A stretch of 64,000 nucleotides of DNA, from the NCBI RefSeq assembly GCF_023920705.1, contig NZ_CP094657.1, forward strand, positions 3,472,001 to 3,536,000, read 5' to 3'. A program made the position numbers and the translations under genes. The notes beneath the pieces are model-generated. The model was not told where the DNA came from. It saw only the letters and a list, made by a program, of their open reading frames with translations, and did not search any database. Shown piece by piece: positions 16,563-31,744 of this stretch (positions within the stretch are counted from its first letter, which is position 1; each line of letters begins with the position of its first letter). The stretch is from Acinetobacter sp. XS-4. GTDB lineage: Bacteria > Pseudomonadota > Gammaproteobacteria > Pseudomonadales > Moraxellaceae.

Positions 16563-17411
16563 TTAGTGACCAGAAATTGTAATTGTAGAAGTACCTACAT
16601 TTAAACCTTGAATTTCTAAATCACCAATTGAAGCATTAGCAGCAGCACCTAGGTGAATCCCCTGTGCATACACATTCATACCTTGAGTACTATTATTTTG
16701 GATTTTTAAGCCAGTCGGTACAACTGAAATATTCGCATTCACGTCTAAATCACCAGTAGTATTACCAGCACCACGTACCATTACTTTATCTAGGACAATT
16801 TTACCGCCGCCAGCAGCATCATTAATACCAAAGTTAGATAGTGTTAAACCACCTTGTAAACTTGAATTTACTTTGATCATTGCGCCTTGTGGAGTAGCAC
16901 CTAACTGAACATTCGCTGAAATCTGACCTAAAGATAAATCTAAACCAGAGATAATTTCAGTTGGAGCTGTTTCTGTAATACCACGTACAGCAGTTGTCTG
17001 GTTTAAAGTGCCAGAAGTACCTACACCAATTGAACCTACATGGATATCAACAGCACCTACTGTCGCCGCAACGTTTAAGAAAGCACCGTTTGAGCCCGAA
17101 GCACCATTCGTATCAATTGCTAAATCTAAAAGATTACCTGTACCAGTTTGAGTAAGGGTAACACCACTAATTGCGATTGCACCAGCAGTACCTGATGCAC
17201 CAGTAATACCTGTTGATGATGCCAAACCATCATTATCGTGTAGATATAATTTATCGATTGACACACCGCCAGAACCTAAAGCGATACCGATATTAATACC
17301 ATCTTGACCTGTAGCAGCGCTTAGTGCAGCATCGTCCATTGACTGCATTGCCATTGCATTTGCACTGATAGCTAAAGAAGAAACTAAAGCAAGTTTAGTG
17401 AACATTTTCAT
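16563..17411 (-). CDS. filA: FilA, Sec-exported Gly/Ala/Thr-rich protein (DUF6160-like)
   Basis: 282 residues from the ATG at 17411, preceded by GGGAGAG at 7 nt; an ATG seven codons upstream lies ahead of this ribosome binding site and is unlikely. Signal peptide 1-21 (cleavage near ANAMA), then the short motif LSAATGQDGINIGI, then about 240 residues rich in Gly, Ala, Thr and Asn with repeated amphipathic beta pattern, almost no Lys/Arg and no Cys. The composition fits a secreted or fibre-forming protein with a beta-solenoid or amyloid-like fold. It has its own terminator, fitting high expression. It is the leading candidate substrate of the FilB-FilC-FilD machinery; this is inference. Confidence 0.72.
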   Translation of the reverse strand: MKMFTKLALVSSLAISANAMAMQSMDDAALSAATGQDGINIGIALGSGGVSIDKLYLHDNDGLASSTGITGASGTAGAIAISGVTLTQTGTGNLLDLAIDTNGASGSNGAFLNVAATVGAVDIHVGSIGVGTSGTLNQTTAVRGITETAPTEIISGLDLSLGQISANVQLGATPQGAMIKVNSSLQGGLTLSNFGINDAAGGGKIVLDKVMVRGAGNTTGDLDVNANISVVPTGLKIQNNSTQGMNVYAQGIHLGAAANASIGDLEIQGLNVGTSTITISGH

Positions 17412-17767
17412 TGAGCACTCTCCCAAGAGCATTTATTTTTTGACTTTAACCACTCTCATTGTCTCAAGTTGCATTTTTCTTTATATAGCAACCGAAACTT
17501 CCAATCCTTGAGTAGTTTTGCTTAGCAATTACTAAATTACATCTACGTTACTTTTTGTTCAACTAGTGTTGTGCATTTTTTGCCAACTACCCGACAAACG
17601 GTACACTCGATTTATTTCTCTTTTAGCTTCTAAAGCCAGCTCCAATTCCACACTAAAATTCGACTATTTTATCAGCGAAAAGTGCCGCTATTCTAAGTCT
17701 TCTTCCTGATGATCCGTAAGTTGTAGTAAACTAATCTTTCTCTCATTAACTATTCCGTTATTTAAAA
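17412..17767. other. Divergent intergenic region filA / pabB
   Basis: This 356-bp region must hold the fil promoter (minus) and the pabB promoter (plus). On the minus strand a TATATA-type -10 candidate lies about 70 bp upstream of filA without a good -35 partner. A TTGGCA...TGCA pair nearby has the wrong spacing for sigma-54. I see no gene in it. Confidence 0.5.
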
Positions 17768-19126
17768 ATGTCTCAGTTAAAGAAAAAAATCTCACTACAT
17801 GGTAAAAATACTGCCGAGATTTTAAAAATTTTACAAGGGTTAACTGGGCTCATTTATTTAAATGACAATAACAATCCCATTATTGGTTTCCTACCTCAAC
17901 AATACATTATTATTCAAAATAAAAATAACTTAATATTTCATCGTCAAAATTTTAATGAATATACAAATATATCAAAATCGAATCAATTACTAGATTTTAT
18001 TAAACTTAAAGAAAATAATTTTAATGAAAATAAAAATATTAAAGCGGCTACAAGTTTTAACGGCGGCTACATAGGGTTTATTAGTTATGATTTTGCAGCA
18101 CATCAATTTATTAATACCCAAACTCATAGACAACCATCTTTATTCTTAGGCCAATATCGTTCTTTTTTAAAATATATAGATAATGATTGGTATTTTTTTA
18201 GTGATGAAGCAGATGCACTCGACCTATTCAAATATATTGAAAAAAAATTAGAGACTTTTATTTCTGACAAATCTAAAAATATATTTGAATTAAAAACTGC
18301 GATTCAACCAAGATGGTCTAAAGAACAATATTTCGAGGCCTTTAATAAAATACAAGAATACATTAAAGCTGGAGATTGTTATCAAATCAATTTAACCCAA
18401 GAATTTAAAGCTGATTTCAAAGGTTCCTTATTAAATAAAGCTGAAGATTTATGGAGTCTTACTAATGCGCCATATGCAGGTTATTTAAAATTAGATCAAT
18501 TTGAGTTATTAAGTTGTTCTCCTGAGCTTTTCATCGAATTCAATCAAAATAAACAAATTAAGACCCGACCTATTAAGGGAACCATGCCTCGATATGAAAA
18601 TATCGAAAAAGATTTTATTTCAAAACAAACCTTAAAAAACTCGCAAAAAGATCAGGCAGAGAATGTCATGATTGTTGATTTATTACGTAATGATTTGAGC
18701 ATTTATGCCAATACAGGATCCGTAAAAACAACGCAATTATTCGAGATTGAAAGTTTTAATCAAGTTCATCATATGGTCAGTGAGATTGTTGCCACGCTTA
18801 AAGATGATATTAATCCAATGCAAATGTTGCTCTCTGCTTTACCGGGGGGATCAATTACAGGAGCCCCAAAGATTCGGGCGATGCAAATTATTGAAGAATT
18901 AGAAGAAGAAGCAAGAGGTGCTTATTGCGGGACATTAGGTTACTTCAATTTTGATGGAACAGGTCGCTGGAATATTCTTATCCGCAGCTTTCAACAATAT
19001 CAAAATCAGCTCTCTTTGTGGGCAGGCGGTGGTATTACGATTGCCTCAAATGCAGAAGCAGAATATCAAGAAAGCCTTGATAAAATTTCTGCCATGCTGA
19101 ACTTGATGAACAGCACAGCAGACTAA
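17768..19126 (+). CDS. pabB: Aminodeoxychorismate synthase component I
   Basis: 452 residues of the chorismate-binding family. The lysine in RPIKGTMPR marks PabB (anthranilate synthase TrpE has alanine there). GGSITGAPKIRAM, GAYCGTLGY and the C-terminal WAGGGITIASNAEAEYQE loop are present. It converts chorismate with PabA-derived ammonia to 4-amino-4-deoxychorismate for folate synthesis. The first 170 codons are notably AT-rich and Asn/Lys-heavy compared with the conserved C-terminal half. It is a single gene convergent with hisC (3-nt gap), with no terminator visible between them. PabA is not in the window. Confidence 0.92.
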   Translation: MSQLKKKISLHGKNTAEILKILQGLTGLIYLNDNNNPIIGFLPQQYIIIQNKNNLIFHRQNFNEYTNISKSNQLLDFIKLKENNFNENKNIKAATSFNGGYIGFISYDFAAHQFINTQTHRQPSLFLGQYRSFLKYIDNDWYFFSDEADALDLFKYIEKKLETFISDKSKNIFELKTAIQPRWSKEQYFEAFNKIQEYIKAGDCYQINLTQEFKADFKGSLLNKAEDLWSLTNAPYAGYLKLDQFELLSCSPELFIEFNQNKQIKTRPIKGTMPRYENIEKDFISKQTLKNSQKDQAENVMIVDLLRNDLSIYANTGSVKTTQLFEIESFNQVHHMVSEIVATLKDDINPMQMLLSALPGGSITGAPKIRAMQIIEELEEEARGAYCGTLGYFNFDGTGRWNILIRSFQQYQNQLSLWAGGGITIASNAEAEYQESLDKISAMLNLMNSTAD

Positions 19127-19129
19127 AAC

Positions 19130-20215
19130 TTAAAGAATATCTTGTTTTAACGTTTGCACTAAACGCATATTCTGCTCATCAGTACCCACTGTAATACGCA
19201 AAAATTGATTAATACGAGGCTTATTGAAATAACGCACAATAATACCTTGTTCACGCAATTGCTGTGCGAGTTTGCCTGCATCATGGACTGAGTGTGAAGC
19301 AAAAATAAAGTTCGCCTTAGATGGCAAAACTTTAAAGCCCAAAGCAGTTAAGTCATCTACTAGCTTTTCACGACTGGAAATAACTCTCTGAAGTTGTTCT
19401 TCAAAATAAGCCTGATCTTCAAAAGAAGCTACCGCGGCTGCAATTGCAAAACGGTCAATAGGATATGAGTTAAAACTATTTTTGACAGCTTCAAGCGCTG
19501 CGATTAAATGTGACTGAGCGATTGCAAAACCAACGCGCAAACCAGCTAATGAACGAGATTTCGAGGTTGTTTGACAAACAACAAGATTCTCATAGCGATT
19601 TACAAGACCAACTGCGGATTCTGCACCAAAATCAACATAAGCTTCATCGATCACCACCACCCGATCTGGATTTGCTTTTAAGATTTGCTCGATATCTGGC
19701 AAACCCATTGCAACACTGGTTGGTGCATTAGGATTTGTAATAACAATCCCGCCATTTGGTTGTATATAGTCCTTAGCTTCTATCTCGAAATTATCATTGA
19801 GTGGAATTTCTTTAGTTTTTGTTCCAAAGAACTGACTATAAACAGGATAAAAACTATAAGTAATATCTGGATAAAGAATCGGTTCGTCTTGAAGAAAAAA
19901 TGCTTTAAAAATATGAGCAAGTACTTCATCTGAACCATTGCCAACAAAAACTTGAGATACATCAATATCCTGTTGTTTAGCAATTGCTTGCTTTAAAGTT
20001 GTTGCATCTGGATCTGGATATAAACGCAATGCATCAGCTTGCTGAGTTAAAACAGCTTGAACTGCTTCGACTACTTTTGGTGATGGCGGATATGGATTTT
20101 CATTCGTATTAAGTTTCAATAAATTCTGAATTTTAGGCTGCTCACCCGGAACATAAGGCTCTAATTCACGAACTTCTGGACTCCAAAAGCGCATTTGTGC
20201 TGTAGATAAAGTCAT
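19130..20215 (-). CDS. hisC: Histidinol-phosphate aminotransferase
   Basis: 361 residues, fold-type I PLP aminotransferase. [12 protein letters not shown] lies near residue 35, VGNGSDEVL near 91, [10 protein letters not shown] near 187, and the PLP lysine is K219 in [14 protein letters not shown]. It converts imidazole acetol phosphate and glutamate to histidinol phosphate. It follows hisD, but a strong terminator hairpin (20232-20250) lies in the 69-bp gap, with its U-run ending about 11 nt before the ATG. Expression therefore depends on read-through or a separate promoter. Confidence 0.96.
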   Translation of the reverse strand: MTLSTAQMRFWSPEVRELEPYVPGEQPKIQNLLKLNTNENPYPPSPKVVEAVQAVLTQQADALRLYPDPDATTLKQAIAKQQDIDVSQVFVGNGSDEVLAHIFKAFFLQDEPILYPDITYSFYPVYSQFFGTKTKEIPLNDNFEIEAKDYIQPNGGIVITNPNAPTSVAMGLPDIEQILKANPDRVVVIDEAYVDFGAESAVGLVNRYENLVVCQTTSKSRSLAGLRVGFAIAQSHLIAALEAVKNSFNSYPIDRFAIAAAVASFEDQAYFEEQLQRVISSREKLVDDLTALGFKVLPSKANFIFASHSVHDAGKLAQQLREQGIIVRYFNKPRINQFLRITVGTDEQNMRLVQTLKQDIL

Positions 20216-20231
20216 GGTCTTATCTCAAAAA

Positions 20232-20250
20232 AGGGCTGAAAATCAGCCCT
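20232..20250 (-). terminator. Intercistronic terminator/attenuator between hisD and hisC
   Basis: On the minus strand AGGGCTGA-TTT-TCAGCCCT is an 8-bp perfect stem followed by T6. It lies 34 nt after the hisD stop and the U-run ends just upstream of the hisC ATG. It should limit how much hisG-hisD transcript reaches hisC. Confidence 0.75.
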
Positions 20251-20284
20251 GAGTAATAATTAAAAAACTACAAGGTTTATAAGC

Positions 20285-21574
20285 TTATTGATAACGATAG
20301 CGAGCTGAGCGTGCATGGGCATCTAAGTTCTCTTGGACAGCTAATATATCAGCTGTTTTAGCTAACGTTTTAACCCCATCTTTCGAGCACATAATCAGAC
20401 TCGAACGTTTTTGGAAATCATAAACGCCTAATGGAGAAGAAAAACGAGCAGTTCCAGATGTCGGTAATACATGGTTTGGACCAGCACAATAGTCACCGAT
20501 TGCTTCGGGTGTATAACGTCCCATGAAAATTGCTCCAGCATGACGAATATCTTCGCTCATGGTTTCAGCATCATCTAGGCACAGCTCCAAATGCTCTGGT
20601 GCAACCTGATTAATCAACTCAATTGCTTCTGCACGGTCTTTGACTAATACCAAAGCACCACGGTTTTCAATTGAAGTCCGAGCGATATCTGCCTTTGGCA
20701 ATTCATTTAAATGTTTTTCAATTGCCAACTCTACAGCATTAAGCAAAGCTTCATCTGGAGTTATAAAAATAGCTTGAGCAACTGTGTCATGTTCAGCTTG
20801 TGATAAAACATCCATAGCCAACCAATCTGCATTATTCTCACCTTCTGCATATACTAAAATTTCAGAAGGTCCAGCAATCATATCGATGCCGACTTGACCA
20901 AATACAGCACGTTTAGCAGCTGCTACAAAACGATTCCCTGGACCAGTAATTTTATCTACAGGTGGAATTGTCTGAGTACCATAAGCCAAAGCTGCTACAG
21001 CCTGTGCCCCACCAATGGTAAATACTCGACTAACTCCCGCAAGATAAGCTGCGGCAAGAACCAATGGATTTAATTCACCATTCGGTGCTGGAACAACCAT
21101 AATAATTTCAGGTACACCAGCAACATGAGCAGGTACAGCGTTCATTAAAACTGAAGATGGATAAGAGGCTAACCCACCTGGCACATAAATACCAACACGG
21201 TCTAAAGGCGTAACTTTTTGCCCTAATGTATTGCCCAAATCATCTATATAAGTCCAGCTATCTTGTTTCTGAGCTTCATGAAATGTACGAATACGCTTTG
21301 CTGCCAACTCTAGAGCATCACGAATTTCTGGGCTTAAATTATCAAAAGCAGTTTTAAGTTGTTCTTGAGATAATTCTAAATCTGAAAATTGATGCGCAGG
21401 ATGTCGATCGAACTGTTGAGTAAGTTTTAAAACATGATCATCACCATGCTGACGAACATCAGCAATAATTTGATCTACTGTTTGCACTAAATTAAGATCA
21501 TTCACGGTTTCAAATGCTAATAGCTCAGCAAAAACCTGTTTGAAGTTTTGATCTTGAGTCGATAAACGTCGCAT
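20285..21574 (-). CDS. hisD: Histidinol dehydrogenase
   Basis: 429 residues from the ATG at 21574; an in-frame GTG at 21586 has no upstream purine-rich site, whereas GTGGG lies before the ATG. Family motifs are present: [58 protein letters not shown] (catalytic Glu/His region) and PEHLEL with Zn ligands near the C-terminus. It catalyses the last two NAD-dependent oxidations of histidine synthesis. Lies 106 nt after hisG on the same strand; an inverted repeat spans this gap and includes its ribosome binding site. Confidence 0.96.
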   Translation of the reverse strand: MRRLSTQDQNFKQVFAELLAFETVNDLNLVQTVDQIIADVRQHGDDHVLKLTQQFDRHPAHQFSDLELSQEQLKTAFDNLSPEIRDALELAAKRIRTFHEAQKQDSWTYIDDLGNTLGQKVTPLDRVGIYVPGGLASYPSSVLMNAVPAHVAGVPEIIMVVPAPNGELNPLVLAAAYLAGVSRVFTIGGAQAVAALAYGTQTIPPVDKITGPGNRFVAAAKRAVFGQVGIDMIAGPSEILVYAEGENNADWLAMDVLSQAEHDTVAQAIFITPDEALLNAVELAIEKHLNELPKADIARTSIENRGALVLVKDRAEAIELINQVAPEHLELCLDDAETMSEDIRHAGAIFMGRYTPEAIGDYCAGPNHVLPTSGTARFSSPLGVYDFQKRSSLIMCSKDGVKTLAKTADILAVQENLDAHARSARYRYQ

Positions 21575-21581
21575 CAATTTA

Positions 21582-21635
21582 CCCACAAGGCGAAAAAGAA
21601 AAAGTAAGTTTACCCTTTTTCTATGCGCTTGTGGG
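21582..21635 (-). repeat. Inverted repeat in the hisG-hisD gap covering the hisD RBS
   Basis: CCCACAAG at 21582-21589 is matched by CTTGTGGG at 21628-21635 with a 38-nt loop. In the minus-strand mRNA the 3' arm contains GTGGG, the only Shine-Dalgarno-like sequence before the hisD ATG at 21574. It could modulate hisD translation; the loop is long and no U-tract follows, so it is not a terminator. Confidence 0.35.
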
Positions 21636-21680
21636 CATCATCTAGCTTAACTATCGCAAAAGCATGATGGGAAATTGCTT

Positions 21681-23626
<1,946 letters not shown>

Positions 23627-23878
23627 TTAAGCTCCGAAAAGGCTTGCTTTACGCCATTCATCTTTGGTCATTGCACGAATTGTTACCGCGTGAACTTCCC
23701 CACTTGCAATATAAGTATTTAATGGTGCATAAACTAATTGTTGACGAGCCACTGTACGCTTACCTTCAAATTGATCATCCACAATACGGAGGTCAAATTT
23801 TCCGGCCTGTCCGCTCACCGCTACTTCCGCTACAGGGAAAGCTTCTTTTAAAATTTGAGTGAGCTGTTCACTATTCAT
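23627..23878 (-). CDS. ibaG: BolA-family protein IbaG
   Basis: 83 residues from the ATG at 23878, which has AGAGG 8 nt upstream; a start seven codons earlier is possible. A BolA fold with the conserved C-terminal HAVTIRAMTKDEWR helix and a His in the loop. IbaG-type BolA proteins bind [2Fe-2S] with monothiol glutaredoxins and are linked to acid stress. Its place directly before murA (6-nt gap) is the conserved position for this subfamily. The mla transport genes that precede it in other species are absent here. Confidence 0.88.
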   Translation of the reverse strand: MNSEQLTQILKEAFPVAEVAVSGQAGKFDLRIVDDQFEGKRTVARQQLVYAPLNTYIASGEVHAVTIRAMTKDEWRKASLFGA

Positions 23879-23975
23879 TGCAAAGACCTCTGACACAACC
23901 TAAGGGGTAAAACGGAGTATTTTACTATAACTTTTTCCAAGAATTCAGTACGTGTTTATATTTTATCAATAAAAA

Positions 23976-23997
23976 AGAGGCTATCTTTCAAGCCTCT
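23976..23997 (-). terminator. Terminator after hpf
   Basis: AGAGGCT and AGCCTCT form a 7-bp stem with an 8-nt loop; on the minus strand T6 follows. It lies 18 nt after the hpf stop and separates rpoN-hpf from ibaG-murA-his. Confidence 0.82.
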
Positions 23998-24014
23998 CTT
24001 AAATTAAAAAAAAC

Positions 24015-24356
24015 TTATTCAACAGAAACAGCAACTTGTGAATAAGTACATTGCATTTTTCGATATCTTAATAATTGTCTTTTTAATTTTTCAGTCAATT
24101 TTTTAATTGAAGTATACATATCATCAGCGGTCGCCTGAGCAAACAACTCAATCCCCGGTAATCTTACAATAGCCTCTGCGACATGATTTGAACTGCCCTT
24201 ATGAGAGCGCTTATCAATTTGATGATCTTTTGTTAATTTAATCTGCATACTATTCACCTGATCTAGGTGTTTCGTTAATTGATTAAATTTTGATTTAATA
24301 TTTTCTTCTATAGCTGGTGTAATTGCTAAATGATGACCACGAATCGTTATTTGCAT
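24015..24356 (-). CDS. hpf: Short ribosome hibernation promoting factor
   Basis: 113 residues from the ATG at 24356, chosen because GTGAGGG sits 8 nt upstream; a Met five codons earlier lies inside that site. The sequence MQITIRGHHLAITPAIEENI and the basic helix RYRKMQ match short HPF/YhbH, which binds the decoding region of 30S and favours 100S dimers in stationary phase. The long-form dimerisation domain is absent. It lies 166 nt downstream of rpoN, the usual order, and ends at its own terminator. Confidence 0.92.
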   Translation of the reverse strand: MQITIRGHHLAITPAIEENIKSKFNQLTKHLDQVNSMQIKLTKDHQIDKRSHKGSSNHVAEAIVRLPGIELFAQATADDMYTSIKKLTEKLKRQLLRYRKMQCTYSQVAVSVE

Positions 24357-24522
24357 AATTCTATCCCTCACCTTTTTAGGTTATTTAAAGAAGAACCAAA
24401 ACGATTTAATGCTATCAAAAAGAAACTTAGGACAATTAAACCATTTTAGCGACTCCTCTTGGTGAAATTAAAATTTCATTATTTCGTCATAATGAATGTC
24501 TAGAATAGCCATACTTCAAAAT

Positions 24523-25971
24523 TCAGATCAAGACTTTTCTTTCAGACGATGAAGGAATATGTAACGATTCACGATATTTTGCGACAGTCCTTCTTGCTAC
24601 CTCAATCCCCTCATCTTTCAATAATGTAGCAATTACATTATCTGACAAAGGTTTCCGCGGGTTTTCACTTGCTACAAGTTTCTTAATCATTGCACGAATT
24701 GCAGTAGAAGAAGCCTCTCCACCAGCAGTTGTACCTACATGGCTAGAGAAAAAATATTTCAACTCAAAAAGGCCACGTGGAGTAAGCATATACTTATTTG
24801 TGGTTACACGAGAAACTGTAGATTCATGCAATTCCACTTCTTCAGCAACATCTCGAAGAACCAATGGTTTCATTGCTTCTGCACCGATCTCCAAAAAAGC
24901 TTTCTGATGTTCCACAATACATGATGCTACTTTTAATAGTGTTTTATGTCTTTCATCAATGCTTTTTATAAAGTTTTTCGCCTCAAGCATTTGATTACGC
25001 AAATATAAATTATCTTCACTCTGATCTGCTCTACGAATCATACTGGAGTAAAAAGAATTAATTCTTAATTTAGGTAATACATCTGGGTTTAGTTGAACCT
25101 GCCAATGTAAGTCCTTTTTAGAAACCACTACATCTGGGATTTGATAATCTGATTCTTCTTTATCAAAATCCATACCTGGATAGGGTTTTAATGTTTTTAA
25201 AAGGTTGATTGCAAACTTTAATTGATCCTTAGTTAGACCTGTCTGCTTGAGTAATTTATTTAAATCATTTGCTATTAAAAGCTCATAATATTGCAATAAG
25301 CTTTTTGCCTCATTCAAATATTCAACATCTTTTGGTAGAAATTCGAGCTGTATTTTTAAACATTCCGCTAAATTACGTGAACCGATCCCTAATGGGTCAA
25401 GTCGTTGAATATGCTTTAATACAACCAAAACTTCATCTTCTTCTATCTCTTCTTCAATATCCATTTCATTTAATAATTGTTGGGCTGCTAAAATTATTTC
25501 TTCTATTTCAGCATCTAAGAAACCCTTATCATCTAATGCATCAACAATACAATAAGCAATTAATTGATCTATTTTAGAAAAGTGCAACAGATTAACCTGT
25601 TCTAAAATATGTTCTTTTAAAGATAATTGAACTTGGCGATTATCTTCTCGCTCTTCAAATTCTGGGGTAGCTAAAGCCGTTGATTGATGAGTATAAATAT
25701 CATCCCAATCAGTATCGACTGGTAAATCATCAGGCAAATGGTTTGCATTTAATTCAGTTGTTAAATCATCTGAGTCTTTACTTTCTAACTCAGATAAGCT
25801 TTCTGTTAATGACTCTTCTTCTATTTTTTCAAGCAAAGGATTACTATCTAATTGGATCTGAATTTCTTGTTCAAGCTCTAAACTAGAGAGTTGTAACAAA
25901 CGAATCGCCTGCTGCAATTGAGGTGTTAACGATAGAGAATTCGCAACTTTCAACCCAACAGATAATTTCAT
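24523..25971 (-). CDS. rpoN: RNA polymerase sigma-54 factor
   Basis: 482 residues with the three regions of sigma-54. Region I is Gln/Leu-rich (SLTPQLQQAIRLLQLSSLELEQEIQ), a highly acidic region II covers about 55-125, and the core-binding and DNA-binding part ends in a helix-turn-helix (HESTVSRVTTNKYMLTPRG) and the RpoN box VARRTVAKYRESL. It directs transcription from -24/-12 promoters with enhancer-binding ATPases. The gene directly upstream is the rRNA operon in the same orientation, not lptB as in many gamma-proteobacteria, and ptsN is not in the window. Confidence 0.97.
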   Translation of the reverse strand: MKLSVGLKVANSLSLTPQLQQAIRLLQLSSLELEQEIQIQLDSNPLLEKIEEESLTESLSELESKDSDDLTTELNANHLPDDLPVDTDWDDIYTHQSTALATPEFEEREDNRQVQLSLKEHILEQVNLLHFSKIDQLIAYCIVDALDDKGFLDAEIEEIILAAQQLLNEMDIEEEIEEDEVLVVLKHIQRLDPLGIGSRNLAECLKIQLEFLPKDVEYLNEAKSLLQYYELLIANDLNKLLKQTGLTKDQLKFAINLLKTLKPYPGMDFDKEESDYQIPDVVVSKKDLHWQVQLNPDVLPKLRINSFYSSMIRRADQSEDNLYLRNQMLEAKNFIKSIDERHKTLLKVASCIVEHQKAFLEIGAEAMKPLVLRDVAEEVELHESTVSRVTTNKYMLTPRGLFELKYFFSSHVGTTAGGEASSTAIRAMIKKLVASENPRKPLSDNVIATLLKDEGIEVARRTVAKYRESLHIPSSSERKVLI

Positions 25972-26226
25972 ATATTTTAGATTCCATTAAACAAGCAAAA
26001 ATCATGCCTATTTAATATTTATAACATATAGTTTCTATTTATCATACATATCAGTGTGAAATTTCCAGAAGAAAAAGTGGATTTTTTATTAAAAAACTTG
26101 CTACAAGCAATCTTATTTATCGATTAGATATCTTTGTTTATTAAATGATGTATGGCAGGCCTTACTATTTTTCGGCTCTTTTATATCTTCTGCTACATTA
26201 ATCACGCAATTTATTTTCTGCAAAAA
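25972..26226. other. Gap between the rrn terminator and rpoN
   Basis: About 255 bp of AT-rich sequence with no gene. It must carry the rpoN promoter on the minus strand, because the rrn terminator at 26227-26260 blocks read-through from the rRNA operon. I cannot name a clear -35/-10 pair. Confidence 0.4.
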
Positions 26227-26260
26227 AAACACCCCAACCTCTAATGAGTCCGGGGTGTTT
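26227..26260 (-). terminator. rRNA operon terminator
   Basis: AAACACCCC (26227-26235) pairs with GGGGTGTTT (26252-26260). On the minus strand the stem is followed by a run of T residues. It lies 10 nt past the 5S gene and ends the rrn transcript. Confidence 0.9.
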
Positions 26261-26269
26261 AGAATAATG

Positions 26270-26384
26270 AGCTGGCGATGACTTACTCTCACATGGGAAA
26301 CCCCACACTACCATCAGCGCTAAGAGGTTTCACTTCTGAGTTCGGGAAGGGATCAGGTGGTTCACTCTTGCTATGGTCGCCAGC
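26270..26384 (-). rRNA. rrf: 5S ribosomal RNA
   Basis: About 115 nt. The terminal helix is visible as GCTGGCGACCAT at the 5' end and GTCATCGCCAGC at the 3' end, and the conserved CCCGAACTCAGAAGTGAAAC segment lies inside. Last gene of the operon; ends to within a base or two. Confidence 0.95.
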
Positions 26385-26544
26385 ACAACTGGTATGGATA
26401 CTTGCATTGGTCTTAATGTGCCGATGCGTTTTCCAAAACTTTACAGATGGGCTGATTGAATCTTACTTTATTTGTTCATTTTAGCTAAGCATATAACTAA
26501 ATCAAGTTGCTTTGTACATTAATGAATCGATTGATGCTTTATAT

Positions 26545-26564
26545 ACAACTGCTTGGGTGTTGTA

Positions 26565-26572
<8 letters not shown>
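26545..26572 (-). other. 23S processing stem, 3' arm
   Basis: This segment across the 23S 3' end is complementary in the transcript to the segment across the 5' end (29450-29476), with a few mismatches (TTGTATAGTCAAG shared core). It is the long helix that brackets pre-23S rRNA and is cut by RNase III. Confidence 0.75.
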
Positions 26573-29449
<2,877 letters not shown>

Positions 29450-29456
<7 letters not shown>

Positions 29457-29476
29457 ATACAACCCCAAACAGTCGT
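29450..29476 (-). other. 23S processing stem, 5' arm
   Basis: Complementary partner of 26545-26572; together they form the RNase III stem around pre-23S rRNA. Confidence 0.75.
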
Positions 29477-29807
29477 CAACACCTACAAGTGAGTGTTGTC
29501 CGTGCGATTCTTCATCGCTACTATCTGTTGCCTGTGTACTTAAACACTGTACAGCTTCAATCTAATTCATATACCAAAACGCTTGATTCAGTTAATTTGC
29601 TAGTTCTCAATTCATTTAGATCAATTGCTTAATCTAAACTCTTGAGTGAACAATTTATTTCAGACTCAATTTTGCCAATCTGTTAATGAATAAACACGCC
29701 TTCGTCAGGTCATGCTTAATACCGTGATACTTAAATCACAGAAGTTAATAAACTAAGATCTAAATCTCTATTTACTAATTTCTGTAATCCGAACTTCTCT
29801 TAAGTTC
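29457..29807 (-). other. Internal transcribed spacer, tRNA-Ala to 23S
   Basis: A 351-bp spacer of the rRNA operon with no gene. Apart from the 23S processing arm at its left end, I see only AT-rich spacer sequence. Confidence 0.7.
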
Positions 29808-29883
29808 TGGTGGAGACTAGGAGAGTCGAACTCCTGACCTCCTGCGTGCAAAGCAGGCGCTCTACCAACTAAGCTAAGTCCCC
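29808..29883 (-). tRNA. tRNA-Ala (anticodon TGC)
   Basis: 76 nt with encoded CCA. The acceptor stem starts GGGGACT and closes with AGTCTCC-ACCA. The anticodon loop reads CTTTGCACG with anticodon TGC, and the T loop is GTTCGACTC. Lies in the 16S-23S spacer. Confidence 0.97.
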
Positions 29884-29939
29884 AGCTTACATCATCAGTT
29901 CTGTATCTTCTTTTCTATAACTTCAACCAGTCAAAGTCA

Positions 29940-30016
<77 letters not shown>

Positions 30017-30028
30017 TCAGATACATCT

Positions 30029-30058
30029 ATGAAGAACAACTTGTTGTGGATTCTTACC
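30029..30058 (-). other. 16S processing stem, 3' arm
   Basis: The plus-strand segment beginning ATGAAGAACAACTTGT recurs on the minus strand at 31745-31774 with few differences. In the transcript the two copies are therefore complementary and close a long helix around pre-16S rRNA, the usual RNase III target. Confidence 0.8.
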
Positions 30059-30075
30059 AATCGTCAATCTTTCGT

Positions 30076-31613
<1,538 letters not shown>

Positions 31614-31744
31614 AAAATCATTTTGCACCTTATTAAAGACAAGGTGCCAATTCTGGCTCATCAATTTTCTGACTTAAATTTCGCTCAAATAAACTTCGAG
31701 TAATTTAAACCAATCAATCAATGATAATATTTCGATCAATCAAT

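Noticed and set aside
17559..17574. TTGGCA...TGCA on the minus strand upstream of filA as a sigma-54 promoter
   Set aside because: Only 8 bases separate the GG and GC elements, whereas sigma-54 sites need 10.
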